Positions 43,194 through 52,381 of a stretch of 64,000 bases of DNA are shown here, piece after piece. Numbering within the stretch: the stretch's first letter is position 1; each line of letters starts with the position of its first letter. A program made the position numbers and the translations under genes. Source of the DNA: Bacteroides stercorirosoris (GTDB lineage: Bacteria; Bacteroidota; Bacteroidia; Bacteroidales; Bacteroidaceae). Location: NCBI RefSeq assembly GCF_900142015.1, contig NZ_FQZN01000002.1, positions 305,690 through 369,689 on the forward strand, read 5' to 3'. The notes under the pieces were generated by a model that saw only the letters and a program-made list of their open reading frames with translations, made no database searches and had not been told where the DNA came from.

Positions 43194-44078
43194 ATGTGGA
43201 AAGGTAAAACCCGTGGCGGCGCATCCGGATACTTGTTTTTCATTTACATGATCAGGTATCTCGGAGTTAAGGCCGCTTATGGTTTTCTGACTCTGATCGT
43301 TCTTTATTTCATTCCGTTTGCTCCGAAAGCAACAAAGAGTATCTGGCAATACTCCCGCCGTATACTAAAACGGAACCGTATGCGCTCGGTGGGATTATTG
43401 CTGACCAACTATTATCGTCTGGGACAGATACTCATCGATAAAGTAGCTATCGGAAACGGGATGGTCGGCAAGTATCATTTCAAGTTTAATCACTATCAGG
43501 AATTTCTGAATATATTGGATGGTGACCAGGGAGTAATCATGATTGGCGCCCACGTTGGAAACTGGGAAATAGGAACTCCCTTTTTCAATGATTACAGCAA
43601 GAAGATGAACGTGGTGATGTATGATGCCGAACATCAGAAGATTAAAGAAATACTGAAAAAGAACGGCCGGCAGCAACCCTATAAGATAATACCGGTCAAT
43701 GAAGATAACCTGGCTCATATATTCAAAATTACAGAAGCACTGGATAATAAAGAATATGTCTGCTTTCAAGGAGACCGTTATCTGAATGCGGACAAGCTGC
43801 TGACATGTACATTTATGGGACAGGAAGCATCTTTTCCAATCGGCCCTTTCCTGCTGGCAACGCGGATGAAGGTTCCGGTAGTTTTCTATTTTGCCATGAG
43901 GGAGGCTAAGCAAACCTACCATTTCCACTTTATTCCGGCAGAGAGTGTAGCACGTTCAAAAGAAAAGAGAGCCGAGCAGTTATTGCTGGAACAATATGTG
44001 AATGCCCTGGAAAAAATAATCGGCCAATATCCCGAACAATGGTTCAATTACTATCCTTTCTGGAAATCGCCTGAATAA
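43194..44078 (+). CDS. LpxL/HtrB-like lysophospholipid acyltransferase
   Basis: 294 residues. A hydrophobic segment near residues 25-45 could anchor it to the inner membrane. The catalytic H-x4-E type motif appears as GAHVGNWEIG near residue 117, followed by a QGDRYLN segment near 196 and GPFLLATRMKVPVVFYF near 213. Members of this family transfer an acyl chain from ACP to a lipid acceptor. In this operon it could attach an acyl or polyenoyl chain to the lipid that anchors the aryl polyene. It starts five bases after the ACP1 stop. Confidence 0.87.
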   Translation: MWKGKTRGGASGYLFFIYMIRYLGVKAAYGFLTLIVLYFIPFAPKATKSIWQYSRRILKRNRMRSVGLLLTNYYRLGQILIDKVAIGNGMVGKYHFKFNHYQEFLNILDGDQGVIMIGAHVGNWEIGTPFFNDYSKKMNVVMYDAEHQKIKEILKKNGRQQPYKIIPVNEDNLAHIFKITEALDNKEYVCFQGDRYLNADKLLTCTFMGQEASFPIGPFLLATRMKVPVVFYFAMREAKQTYHFHFIPAESVARSKEKRAEQLLLEQYVNALEKIIGQYPEQWFNYYPFWKSPE

Positions 44079-44093
44079 AATAAAATTAATAGA

Positions 44094-45179
44094 ATGAAAC
44101 TATTCCCTTCATTACAAAAAAGGTATACCAAAGAGCGGTTCACCGCTGTGCAGGCTCAACGGCTGGCACAGGAAATAGCTTTTGGCCCCATCGTGTTCCA
44201 GGTTTCGCGCCTGATGCTGAAATTCGGTATTTTCCGTTTGCTTTCCGACAACCGGGAAGGCATGTCACTGGAACAGATCAGCCAAGCCACCGGATTATCA
44301 AGATATGCGGCACAAGTTTTACTGGAAGCATCACTCACAATCGGAACCCTGTTGGTAAAAGAAGACCGATACCTGCTGGCAAAGGCGGGATGGTTTCTGC
44401 TGAACGATGAGATGACGCGAGTGAATATGGATTTCAACCAAGACGTAAACTATAAAGGTTTGTTTCATCTGGAAGAGGCATTGGTGAACAGCCGTCCGGA
44501 AGGTTTGAAGGAATTGGGAGACTGGCCTACCATTTACGAAGGACTGTCCGGATTGCCCGAACAGGTACAGAAAAGCTGGTTTGGATTCGATCATTTTTAT
44601 TCAGACAATTCTTTCGATCAGGCACTCGAAATTGTATTCAGCCATTCGCCCCATACTTTGCTCGATGTGGGTGGAAATACCGGAAGATGGGCCGCTAAAT
44701 GCGTACAATATAATAAAGAGGTGGAAGTTACCATCATGGACCTGCCCCAACAGCTGGAAATGATGAAGCAGAAAACAGAGAACACTCCCGGACATGAGCG
44801 TATTCACGGACATGGTGCAAACCTCCTCGACAAGAATATGCCCTTCCCGAAAGGATTTGACGCCATCTGGATGAGTCAGTTTCTGGACTGCTTCTCCGAA
44901 GAAGAAGTTATCAGCATACTGTCCCGCGCTGCCCGGTCGATGTCCGTAGATGGAAGACTTTACATCATGGAGACTTTCTGGGACCGGCAAAAATTTGAGA
45001 CAGCTGCCTATTGCCTGACGCAAATCAGTATTTACTTCACTGCGATGGCAAACGGCAACAGTAAAATGTACCATTCGGATGATATGGCACGGTGCATCCG
45101 GGAAGCCGGTCTGGAAATAGAAGAGATATATGATAATCTGGGATTAGGACATAGTATTGTAAAATGCAAATTGAGATGA
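44094..45179 (+). CDS. SAM-dependent O-methyltransferase with winged-helix dimerisation domain
   Basis: 361 residues. The N-terminal third (about 20-110) is a winged-helix dimerisation domain as in plant-type and antibiotic O-methyltransferases (REGMSLEQISQATGLSRYAA). The Rossmann domain has LLDVGGNTGRWAAKC near residue 183 and later FDAIWMSQFLDCFSEEE. It could methylate the aryl head group, as proposed for methyltransferases of other aryl-polyene clusters. Its stop overlaps the dehydratase start (ATGA). A second methyltransferase domain is fused to the MMPL protein. Confidence 0.87.
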   Translation: MKLFPSLQKRYTKERFTAVQAQRLAQEIAFGPIVFQVSRLMLKFGIFRLLSDNREGMSLEQISQATGLSRYAAQVLLEASLTIGTLLVKEDRYLLAKAGWFLLNDEMTRVNMDFNQDVNYKGLFHLEEALVNSRPEGLKELGDWPTIYEGLSGLPEQVQKSWFGFDHFYSDNSFDQALEIVFSHSPHTLLDVGGNTGRWAAKCVQYNKEVEVTIMDLPQQLEMMKQKTENTPGHERIHGHGANLLDKNMPFPKGFDAIWMSQFLDCFSEEEVISILSRAARSMSVDGRLYIMETFWDRQKFETAAYCLTQISIYFTAMANGNSKMYHSDDMARCIREAGLEIEEIYDNLGLGHSIVKCKLR

Positions 45180-45610
45180 AAAGAGTTCCCATCATACAGG
45201 GCGAAGGAATCTGGAATCTGATACCGCAGCGTCCTCCAATCGTTATGGTAGATTCATTCTGCGGTATAGAAGACGATTGTTCCTACTCAGCCCTGACCAT
45301 CACTGCTGATAATATCTTCTGTCAGGGAGGTGAATTACAGGAATCCGGCATTATCGAACATATTGCCCAATCGGCGGCTGCCCGGATCGGGTACATCTAT
45401 TTGCAGAGAAACGAGCCGGTGCCGTTAGGATTTATAGGTTCGGTAGATAAATTAATCCTTCACAGACTTCCGAAAGTCGGACAGGAATTATCCACTGAAA
45501 TTACAGTCATTCAAGAGGTATTCGACATCACTCTGATATCGGCTTGCGTAAGTACTGCGGAAGGAGTTATCGCAGAATGCCGGATGAAAATATTTTTAGA
45601 TAAGAAATGA
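45176..45610 (+). CDS. Hotdog-fold 3-hydroxyacyl-ACP dehydratase (ApeP-like)
   Basis: 144 residues from ATG 45176, which overlaps the methyltransferase stop; an ATG-like extension to 45164 is less likely. IPQRPPIVMVDSF near residue 18 and GIIEHIAQSAAARIGYI near 58 are the hallmarks of the dehydratase family next to FabZ found in aryl-polyene clusters. It would remove water from beta-hydroxyacyl-ACP to give the conjugated double bond. The next gene starts inside its stop. Confidence 0.85.
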   Translation: MKRVPIIQGEGIWNLIPQRPPIVMVDSFCGIEDDCSYSALTITADNIFCQGGELQESGIIEHIAQSAAARIGYIYLQRNEPVPLGFIGSVDKLILHRLPKVGQELSTEITVIQEVFDITLISACVSTAEGVIAECRMKIFLDKK

Positions 45611-46050
45611 GGCGGAAAACAAATCTACACACAGCAGCACTTACTGACCGCACCACTGTAAGGGTACGCTTCAGTGAAATAGACTCCATGCAAATCGTAT
45701 GGCATGGTGAATATGTACGCTATTTTGAAGATGGCAGGGAATCTTTCGGAAAACACTACGGATTAGGATATATGGATATCTATGGAGAAGGCTATATGGT
45801 ACCCATTGTCGATTTAAACTGCCAGTTTAAACAACCGCTCTCGTTTGGTGAAGAGGTAATCATTGAAACCCAGTATATTTCTTGTGAAGCCGCAAAAATC
45901 CAGTTCGAATATGTACTGTACCGGGCTACTGACAATAATATTGTGGCTACCGGAAGCACGACTCAGGTTTTCCTGAATAAGGACAAAGAACTGGAATTAA
46001 TAACCCCGACTTTTTATCAGGAGTGGAAAAAGAAATGGAACATCCTATAA
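45607..46050 (+). CDS. 4HBT-type acyl-ACP/CoA thioesterase
   Basis: 147 residues of the single-domain hotdog thioesterase type. The active-site helix region RVRFSEIDSMQIVWHGEYVRYFEDGRESF (residues about 18-46) carries the Asp/His pattern of 4-hydroxybenzoyl-CoA thioesterase-like enzymes. It could release the finished chain from the ACP or clear wrongly loaded carriers. Start overlaps the dehydratase stop (ATGA); stop overlaps the second ketosynthase start. Confidence 0.88.
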   Translation: MRRKTNLHTAALTDRTTVRVRFSEIDSMQIVWHGEYVRYFEDGRESFGKHYGLGYMDIYGEGYMVPIVDLNCQFKQPLSFGEEVIIETQYISCEAAKIQFEYVLYRATDNNIVATGSTTQVFLNKDKELELITPTFYQEWKKKWNIL

Positions 46051-47759
46051 CTGTATATATCACGGCAGATTCCCTTATCAGTTCTTTGGGAGTAAATACC
46101 CGGGAGAACATAGAAGCAATCCGGAAATACCAGAGCGGAATCACCCAGCATGAAGCGGGAGACATATCCGACGCTCCCATATTGGCTGCCACTATTAACA
46201 GGGAATTCTGGAATACAGTCAATGGACTGGACACTTATACACGCCTGGAACAATTATTCATACTCACTATCCAGGATATTCTTTCCCATTCCGGTATCAG
46301 TCTGGCAGATGAAGATTGCGGTCTCATCCTCTCTACTACAAAAGGGAATATCGACTTATTGAGCGGGCATCCCGAAGAACCTGACATCCAAACTTACCTA
46401 TGGGAAATGGGAAGAAGAATAGGTGGATATTTTCAGGCAAACGACCGGGTAGAGATTATCTCCAACGCCTGCATATCAGGAGTATCTGCCTTGATTGTAG
46501 CAAAACGATGGATTGAGTACGGAAAATACAAAAAAGTCATCGTAGCCGGTGGAGACCTCCTCTCCCACTTCATCACCAGCGGATTTCTCTCTTTCAAATC
46601 CATCAGTTCGCAAATATGCCGTCCTTATGATGCCCGGAGGAATGGACTAAATCTGGGAGAAGCCTGCGGTGCCGTCTTATTAAGTTCAGAAGGGAAAGAG
46701 ACGGATATCATACTTTCCGGAGGAGCCATCAGCAATGATGCCAACCACATTTCCGGCCCGTCGCGTACAGGTGACGGACTGTACTTTGCCATCCGTCAGG
46801 CTATGGAGGAAGCATCGGTCACTGCCGGAGATGTCAGTTTCGTTAATGCACACGGTACCGCCACCGCCTATAATGACGAAATGGAGTCCAAGGCCATTCA
46901 TTTAGCCGGACTGGAAAGGGTTCCGGTCAATAGCATGAAATCCTACTTCGGCCATACCCTAGGAGCATCGGGAGTGATAGAATCCATTATCTGCATTCAC
47001 GAATTGAAGGGAGAAGAGCTATTTGGCACATTAGGTTATGAAGAATCCGGTGTAAGTATGCCCATCATTGTTCGGGCAGAACATCAGGAAATCCCCATGA
47101 AGCATTGCGTTAAAACAGCGTCCGGTTTCGGAGGCTGTAATGCGGCAATTGTCCTGACGATTCCCGAATATCAGAAGCAATCTATGAAAAAACAGACAAT
47201 GGCAACCATCCACACCACTGCAACCGTTTCCATTGAAAACTCCGGTTTACGCATGAACGGAGCAACCATTTTTTCATCATCCGCCCCCGACTTTGCGCAA
47301 TTTATCCGCGAAGCATACAAAAACACAGGCGGAAGTAACCTGAAATTCTATAAAATGGACGACCTTTGCAAATTAGGATATATCGCTGCCGAATACCTCC
47401 TGAAAGAGAAAAACTTCCAACCGGAAGAGATTGGGATATTGCTGGCCAATTCCGCATCTTCACTGAATACGGATATTCACCATCAGGCCATCATCAATCA
47501 GGGAGGAGACCACGCAGCCAGCCCTACTGTTTTCGTATATACATTGCCGAACGTTGTAGCCGGTGAGATATGCATCCGCCATAAAATACAAGGAGAGAAT
47601 ACCTTCTTCATAGAAAAGGAGTTTGATGCCGGCAAACTGGAAGAATATGCACGGATTGTAATGGAGAAAGGGAAGTTGAAAGCCTGTGTCACCGGCTGGT
47701 GCAACTTCTTAAAGGGAGAATATAAAGCTGATTTTAAACTAATTGAAGTACAATATTGA
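46035..47759 (+). CDS. Beta-ketoacyl-ACP synthase 2 with an extra KS-like C-terminal half-domain
   Basis: 574 residues from ATG 46035 (a GTG at 46023 is also in frame). Residues 1-385 are a complete ketosynthase with Cys146 in SNACISGVSAL, His in NAHGTATAYND and His in YFGHTLGASGV. About 185 further residues resemble the first lobe of a ketosynthase (EEIGILLANSASS, ASPTVFVYTLPNVVAGEI) but have no catalytic cysteine where one would be expected. The extension is unusual for FabF-like enzymes and may serve in docking or as a built-in chain-length partner. It overlaps the thioesterase and is one base from ACP2. Confidence 0.88.
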   Translation: MEHPITVYITADSLISSLGVNTRENIEAIRKYQSGITQHEAGDISDAPILAATINREFWNTVNGLDTYTRLEQLFILTIQDILSHSGISLADEDCGLILSTTKGNIDLLSGHPEEPDIQTYLWEMGRRIGGYFQANDRVEIISNACISGVSALIVAKRWIEYGKYKKVIVAGGDLLSHFITSGFLSFKSISSQICRPYDARRNGLNLGEACGAVLLSSEGKETDIILSGGAISNDANHISGPSRTGDGLYFAIRQAMEEASVTAGDVSFVNAHGTATAYNDEMESKAIHLAGLERVPVNSMKSYFGHTLGASGVIESIICIHELKGEELFGTLGYEESGVSMPIIVRAEHQEIPMKHCVKTASGFGGCNAAIVLTIPEYQKQSMKKQTMATIHTTATVSIENSGLRMNGATIFSSSAPDFAQFIREAYKNTGGSNLKFYKMDDLCKLGYIAAEYLLKEKNFQPEEIGILLANSASSLNTDIHHQAIINQGGDHAASPTVFVYTLPNVVAGEICIRHKIQGENTFFIEKEFDAGKLEEYARIVMEKGKLKACVTGWCNFLKGEYKADFKLIEVQY

Positions 47760-47760
47760 T

Positions 47761-48018
47761 ATGGAAGAATTAATAGAAAAATTGAAAAGAGAATTAATAG
47801 AAGAGCTGAATCTTGAAGAAATCACCCCGGAGGATATCAATGCCGATGCCCCCCTGTTCGGTGATGGCGGTTTAGGACTTGATTCCATTGACGCCCTCGA
47901 AATCATCCTTATTTTGGAGCGTAACTACGGCATCAAGATAAAGAACCCCGCAGAAGGAAAGCAGATTTTCTACTCGGTACGCACATTAGCTAACTACATC
48001 TCTGAGAATCAAAAGTGA
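47761..48018 (+). CDS. Acyl carrier protein 2
   Basis: 85 residues from ATG 47761, one base after the previous stop; a TTG at 47743 is rejected because it only adds residues overlapping the preceding gene. Ser42 in GLDSIDALEII is the phosphopantetheine site. It is acidic and helical with the YGIKIKNPAEG loop. Its stop overlaps the next ketosynthase start (TGATG), so the two should be translationally coupled and probably cooperate. Confidence 0.92.
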   Translation: MEELIEKLKRELIEELNLEEITPEDINADAPLFGDGGLGLDSIDALEIILILERNYGIKIKNPAEGKQIFYSVRTLANYISENQK

Positions 48019-49208
48019 TGAAGATATACGTAACCGGTTTGGGAGTTGTTTCCGGTATAGGACTGGGAGTTGAAGAAAATATCGCTTCACTCAGAAATCA
48101 TCAGCATGGCATGGGAAAAGTCACTCTTTTCCCTACAGAACTGGATGTGCCGGTATCGGAAGTGAAATACAGTAATGAAGAATTAAAACGGTTACTCTCT
48201 TTAGATATACAAAAAACATTCTCACGGACTGCTTTACTGGGTATGTCCGCAGCCAAAGAGGCCATAGATGACGCCCGGTTGGATGCAGCATCTTTGCGCA
48301 CCGGATTCATTTCTTCCACTTCGGTGGGAGGTATGGACCTGAGTGAACATTTCTACACCTCATTCAAAAAAGACAATAGAAAAGGACGGCTGCGGGAAGT
48401 CATCTCCCACGACTGTGGTGCAAGTACCGAACTAATAGCGGATTATCTGAAAGTAAACGACTTTGTAACGACCATCAGCACCGCTTGTTCGTCAGCCGCC
48501 AATGCAATCATGCTGGGAGCCCGTATGATTAGAAGCGGGCAACTGGATGCTGCCATCGTAGGAGGAACAGACGCCCTGTGCAAGTTCACCCTTAATGGTT
48601 TCAATTCACTCATGATTCTGGACAAGGAACATTGCCGTCCTTTTGATATATCGCGTGCAGGACTCAATTTAGGAGAAGGAGCCGGATATATCGTTCTTCA
48701 ATCAGAAAAGTCACTCCGGAAAGAGGCGTATTGCCTGCTAAGCGGATATTCCAATGTAAATGAGGCTTTTCATCAGACCGGCAGTTCCCCCGAAGGAAAC
48801 GGCCCCTTCTGGTCTATGACGGAAGCCATAGGCCAAAGCAATATTCCGCGGGAAGAAATTGATTATATCAATGTACATGGTACAGGAACACCAAGTAACG
48901 ACCTGTCAGAAGGACTTGCCATCCGTCGGATTTTCGGTGAAAAGGTTCCGGCTTTCAGTTCTGTCAAAGCTTTTATCGGTCACACATTAGGCGCTTCGGA
49001 AGGGATTGAAGCCGTTTACTCAGTGCTCTCAGTATATCATGGTTTTATCTATCCCAACTTGAATTTCAGGAAACCTGCAGAGGAAACCGGACTGATACCC
49101 GAAACCTCATTTCGCAAGGGATTATCCATCCGCAACGTATTATCGAATTCATTCGGATTCGGCGGAAATGATTCATCGCTGTTGTTTTCCACATTAAAAG
49201 ACAAATAA
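48018..49208 (+). CDS. Beta-ketoacyl-ACP synthase 3 (FabF-like)
   Basis: 396 residues from ATG 48018. Complete catalytic set: Cys157 in STACSSAANAIM, His in NVHGTGTPSND, His in AFIGHTLGASEG. It is followed with a one-base overlap (TAATG) by a cysteine-less ketosynthase homologue. This is the classic arrangement of a ketosynthase alpha and a chain-length-factor-like beta subunit, so this enzyme is the best candidate for the main polyene elongation ketosynthase. Confidence 0.93.
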   Translation: MKIYVTGLGVVSGIGLGVEENIASLRNHQHGMGKVTLFPTELDVPVSEVKYSNEELKRLLSLDIQKTFSRTALLGMSAAKEAIDDARLDAASLRTGFISSTSVGGMDLSEHFYTSFKKDNRKGRLREVISHDCGASTELIADYLKVNDFVTTISTACSSAANAIMLGARMIRSGQLDAAIVGGTDALCKFTLNGFNSLMILDKEHCRPFDISRAGLNLGEGAGYIVLQSEKSLRKEAYCLLSGYSNVNEAFHQTGSSPEGNGPFWSMTEAIGQSNIPREEIDYINVHGTGTPSNDLSEGLAIRRIFGEKVPAFSSVKAFIGHTLGASEGIEAVYSVLSVYHGFIYPNLNFRKPAEETGLIPETSFRKGLSIRNVLSNSFGFGGNDSSLLFSTLKDK

Positions 49209-50164
49209 TGCAACCTGTTTATATCAACCATATTGCCTCTATTCATGCGGACACACCTTCCGGAGAGCACTCTTATTTATCCGCCAATGAACCGGATTAT
49301 AAGAGTATCATCACCAATGCCACGCTGCGAAGACGTATGAGCCGTATCATCAAGATGGGGGTTGCCTGCGGACTGGAATGCATCAACACCCTGCCTTCCC
49401 GGAAAGTGGATGCAATCATCACGGCTACCGGGCTGGGATGCCTGGCAGATACGGAGAAGTTTCTGAACACAATCATTGAGAATGAAGAACAACTACTGAA
49501 TCCGACTCCGTTTATCCAGTCAACTTTCAATACAATCGGAGCACAAATCGCATTACTTTGCCAGATACACGCCTATAATATGACGTATGTACACCGGGGA
49601 TTAAGCTTCGAAAGTGCATTATTGGACAGCATGATGAGAATCCGGGAAGGCGATGAAAATGTTCTGGCAGGAGCCATCGACGAGATTACGCCTAACAGTT
49701 ATATCATACAACAACGGCTGGGATTGCTAAGAGACATACAAGCCGGTGAAGGCGCGCAATTCTTTCTGTTGGGAAAAGAACCTACTGAATCCACTCGGGC
49801 AGAATTAATCGGTATATCCACTTTTATCCGCACACATTCCACACAAGAAATAGCCGGAAGGATTCACAGCTTCCTGCAAAGCCATCAATTGACAACCGGA
49901 CAAATAGATTGGTTTGTTACCGGTAAAAACGGAAATAAAAACGAAGATACCGTATATGATGATTTGGAAAGCAACCTGTTCCCTGAAGCCAAGCATATAA
50001 CCTTTAAGGACGAATGCGGTGAATATCCCACAGCCTCTTCCTTTGCCGTATGGAAAGTGGCTAAAGCTTTCGGGGAAAGCCAAAGCTCCGGACAAACCGC
50101 TTTAATATACAACCATTATCATTCCGTTAATCATTCACTCATTCTAATCCGGAAAAGACAATGA
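49208..50164 (+). CDS. Cysteine-less ketosynthase-like protein (chain-length-factor-like)
   Basis: 318 residues, shorter than a full ketosynthase. The thiolase-fold pattern is visible (VDAIITATGLGCLADTEKF, NPTPFIQSTFNTIGAQIALL), but the position of the nucleophile reads TYVHRGLSFESAL, with no cysteine, and the His motifs are degenerate. It is adjacent to and overlaps ketosynthase 3, suggesting a heterodimer as in type II polyketide systems and ApeO/ApeC of E. coli (role recalled). Its stop overlaps the deacetylase start (ATGA). Confidence 0.85.
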   Translation: MQPVYINHIASIHADTPSGEHSYLSANEPDYKSIITNATLRRRMSRIIKMGVACGLECINTLPSRKVDAIITATGLGCLADTEKFLNTIIENEEQLLNPTPFIQSTFNTIGAQIALLCQIHAYNMTYVHRGLSFESALLDSMMRIREGDENVLAGAIDEITPNSYIIQQRLGLLRDIQAGEGAQFFLLGKEPTESTRAELIGISTFIRTHSTQEIAGRIHSFLQSHQLTTGQIDWFVTGKNGNKNEDTVYDDLESNLFPEAKHITFKDECGEYPTASSFAVWKVAKAFGESQSSGQTALIYNHYHSVNHSLILIRKRQ

Positions 50165-50829
50165 TAATAGAAGGTCTGATCATATTAATGATTATTTTCC
50201 TCGTCTACGCCTCCTGCAATATCCGCTCTAACATTTATCTCAAGGTATTTTGCAAGAAACAGACGGAAGAGAAAATTGTAGCCGTCACCTTCGATGACGG
50301 ACCGGATCCGATACAGACTCCCAAAGTATTGCAAATTCTCAAAGAACAGCAGATTCCCGCTTGTTTTTTCTGTATCGGACATAAAGTGACGGGAAATGAG
50401 TCATTGATACGACAAATAATCGACGACGGGCATCTGATTGGTAATCATTCTTTTACCCATACCGGTCACTTCCCCTTATATAGCCTGTCGCGAATGAAAA
50501 AAGATATGCAGGCTTGCCAGTCTGCTTTAGAACAAGTAACTTCGCAGAAAATCAGGTTATTCCGCCCGCCGTTCGGAGTCACGAATCCTACGATAGCAAA
50601 AGCTGTCCGCATATTAGGATATACCCCTATCGGCTGGAATATCAGGACATTCGATACACAGCATCCCTCCAAAGAGAAAGTTCTGCGACGCATCCGAACC
50701 AGATTGCGTCCCGGTTCCATTATCCTCCTGCACGACCGGATGCCGGACAGTGACCTGTTACTAAAAGAGATACTTAATTTAATTAAAGAACAAGGCTATA
50801 CAGTTGTCCGCCTGGACAAAATGCTATAA
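50161..50829 (+). CDS. Polysaccharide-deacetylase-like (NodB-fold) protein
   Basis: 222 residues, with a hydrophobic N-terminal segment that acts as signal or anchor (IIEGLIILMIIFLVYASC). The NodB motifs are complete: TFDDGPDP, HSFTHTG, RPPFG and ILLHD, so the metal site and catalytic base are intact. It probably acts outside the cytoplasm, removing an N- or O-acyl group. Its substrate in an aryl-polyene operon is unclear; a sugar added by the glycosyltransferase at 52382-53572 is one possibility. The start overlaps the chain-length-factor-like gene. Confidence 0.88.
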   Translation: MIIEGLIILMIIFLVYASCNIRSNIYLKVFCKKQTEEKIVAVTFDDGPDPIQTPKVLQILKEQQIPACFFCIGHKVTGNESLIRQIIDDGHLIGNHSFTHTGHFPLYSLSRMKKDMQACQSALEQVTSQKIRLFRPPFGVTNPTIAKAVRILGYTPIGWNIRTFDTQHPSKEKVLRRIRTRLRPGSIILLHDRMPDSDLLLKEILNLIKEQGYTVVRLDKML

Positions 50830-50841
50830 TCAGAAAAGACT

Positions 50842-51474
50842 ATGAGAGCGATACTTATAACACTATTGATAACGTTAGGAATTTCCTGCGCTCATGCTCA
50901 GACAATGAATAAGCTAATTCAGACCCGGGAGTTTGAAAGTCGCCTGGCTAAAGAAGCGCAAACCATACAATCCATTGAAAGCGATTTCACCCAAGTGAAA
51001 TATCTGGATATTCTGGATGAAAAAGTCACTTCCAAAGGGAAGTTCTATTATCAGAAAAGTGGCAAGATATGCATGGAATATGCCCAGCCTGTAAACTACC
51101 TGATCGTGATAAACGATTCACGCCTCAAAATTGTGGCAGACGGGAAAAAGAGCACCATGAGCCTAAGTGCCAATAAGATGATGAACCAAATGCAGGATAT
51201 GCTCACAGCGTGTATGATAGGCGACCTCAGCAAGATGTCTTCCGATTATAAACTGGAATATTTCGAGAATGCCCGACAGTATATGGTAAAGATTAAGCCG
51301 GTCAACAAGGCCATACAAGCCTATATCTCAGGTATTGAAATATATCTGGATAAAAAGGATATGTCAGTCTGCAAATTATGCCTTTCGGAAACTGCCGCCA
51401 ACTATACGGAGTATGAGTTTTACAATAAGAGTTTTAATACTTTGAAAGATGAGACCAGGTTTTCTATTCGCTAA
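50842..51474 (+). CDS. LolA-like periplasmic lipoprotein-carrier-fold protein
   Basis: 210 residues with a signal peptide ending CAHA-QT. The body is a LolA/LolB-type beta-barrel half: FESRLAKEAQTIQSIESDF, TSKGKFYYQKSGKICMEY and later strands. In aryl-polyene clusters a LolA-like protein is found and is thought to help carry the lipid across the periplasm; that is family-level knowledge. Its end overlaps the following lipoprotein by 26 bases, in line with co-translation. Confidence 0.85.
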   Translation: MRAILITLLITLGISCAHAQTMNKLIQTREFESRLAKEAQTIQSIESDFTQVKYLDILDEKVTSKGKFYYQKSGKICMEYAQPVNYLIVINDSRLKIVADGKKSTMSLSANKMMNQMQDMLTACMIGDLSKMSSDYKLEYFENARQYMVKIKPVNKAIQAYISGIEIYLDKKDMSVCKLCLSETAANYTEYEFYNKSFNTLKDETRFSIR

Positions 51475-52000
51475 TCTGATTTGCGTGTTGTGTCTGTTCG
51501 CTTCCTGCGCTTCCTCAAAAGTAGTGGAAGGAGACGGCACCGTTCATGCGGCGCCTATCATCCGTGCCAGTGAATTTTCGCAAAAATATAATATGCAACT
51601 TGATTTCATGAAGCACCATTTCAGCGGTCTGCTAATCGTAAAAGAACTGCCGGACCATGAAATAAGAATACTGGCATCCACTTATTTCGGTCTCAGTCTT
51701 TTTGACTTCTCACTTCGGGATGAAGAATTCCATGTCAACAGTTGCATAGAACCCATGAAGAAAAAGAAAATACTGCGATTACTGGAAACAGACTTCAAGA
51801 ATCTATTTTTAAACGGGAAGAATATCCGTATCAAAAAGAAAAACAGTACCTTTGAAAAAAGAGTCACGGGCAGAGGATTCGGTAAATCAGTATTCTACCT
51901 GTCAGAGTTCATATCGGGACATCCTGAACAGATAAGAATAAAGCATCCCTGGCTGCGGCTGAGTATACAGTTGGATAAACTAAAAGAAAAACAAGATTAA
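51449..52000 (+). CDS. Predicted lipoprotein in the aryl-polyene operon (ApeN-like, tentative)
   Basis: 183 residues. The signal ends CLFASC, with lipidated Cys about residue 20. Mature part begins ASSKVVEGDGTVHAAPIIRASEFSQ and is strand-rich with a basic stretch (NIRIKKKNSTFEKR). Aryl-polyene clusters usually contain one outer-membrane-type lipoprotein at this position (DUF3261 in E. coli); I assign that role by position and signal rather than by a clear motif. It starts inside the LolA-like gene, and the dehydratase starts one base after its stop. Confidence 0.7.
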   Translation: MRPGFLFANLICVLCLFASCASSKVVEGDGTVHAAPIIRASEFSQKYNMQLDFMKHHFSGLLIVKELPDHEIRILASTYFGLSLFDFSLRDEEFHVNSCIEPMKKKKILRLLETDFKNLFLNGKNIRIKKKNSTFEKRVTGRGFGKSVFYLSEFISGHPEQIRIKHPWLRLSIQLDKLKEKQD

Positions 52001-52001
52001 T

Positions 52002-52379
52002 ATGGCTGAACTTCTTTCCGGTTTCTATCATATCACACAATCTGAGAATATCAACGAAACAGATTGGAAAGTGCGGGTTATGCTCAATCCGCAGCACTCC
52101 CTCTACGCCGGGCACTTTCCGCAGCAGCTCGTAGTTCCGGGAGTCTGCACGCTGCAAATGATAAAGGAATGTCTGGAAAAGATATACCGGGCTCCCCTGC
52201 AATACAAGCAGATAGCATCGTGCAAATTTCTCTCGGTCATTAACCCGGATGAAACGCCTGAGCTGATTTTTTCATTTACAATAAAGAGAAGCGAACCGGA
52301 CACCCTCCAAGTTCTGGTTGAAGGGGCATCTTCAAAAGATGTTTGCATCAAGTTAAAAGCACTATTAGCCGATAAATAG
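52002..52379 (+). CDS. Hotdog-fold 3-hydroxyacyl-ACP dehydratase (ApeI/FabZ-like)
   Basis: 125 residues. The FabZ-type active-site region is intact: HSLYAGHFPQQLVVPGVCTL, with the catalytic His in AGHFP and the following VVPG loop. Together with the ApeP-like protein at 45176-45610 it gives the operon two dehydratases, as in E. coli aryl-polyene clusters where both are needed for full activity (recalled). The glycosyltransferase gene starts three bases after its stop. Confidence 0.88.
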   Translation: MAELLSGFYHITQSENINETDWKVRVMLNPQHSLYAGHFPQQLVVPGVCTLQMIKECLEKIYRAPLQYKQIASCKFLSVINPDETPELIFSFTIKRSEPDTLQVLVEGASSKDVCIKLKALLADK

Positions 52380-52381
52380 TT

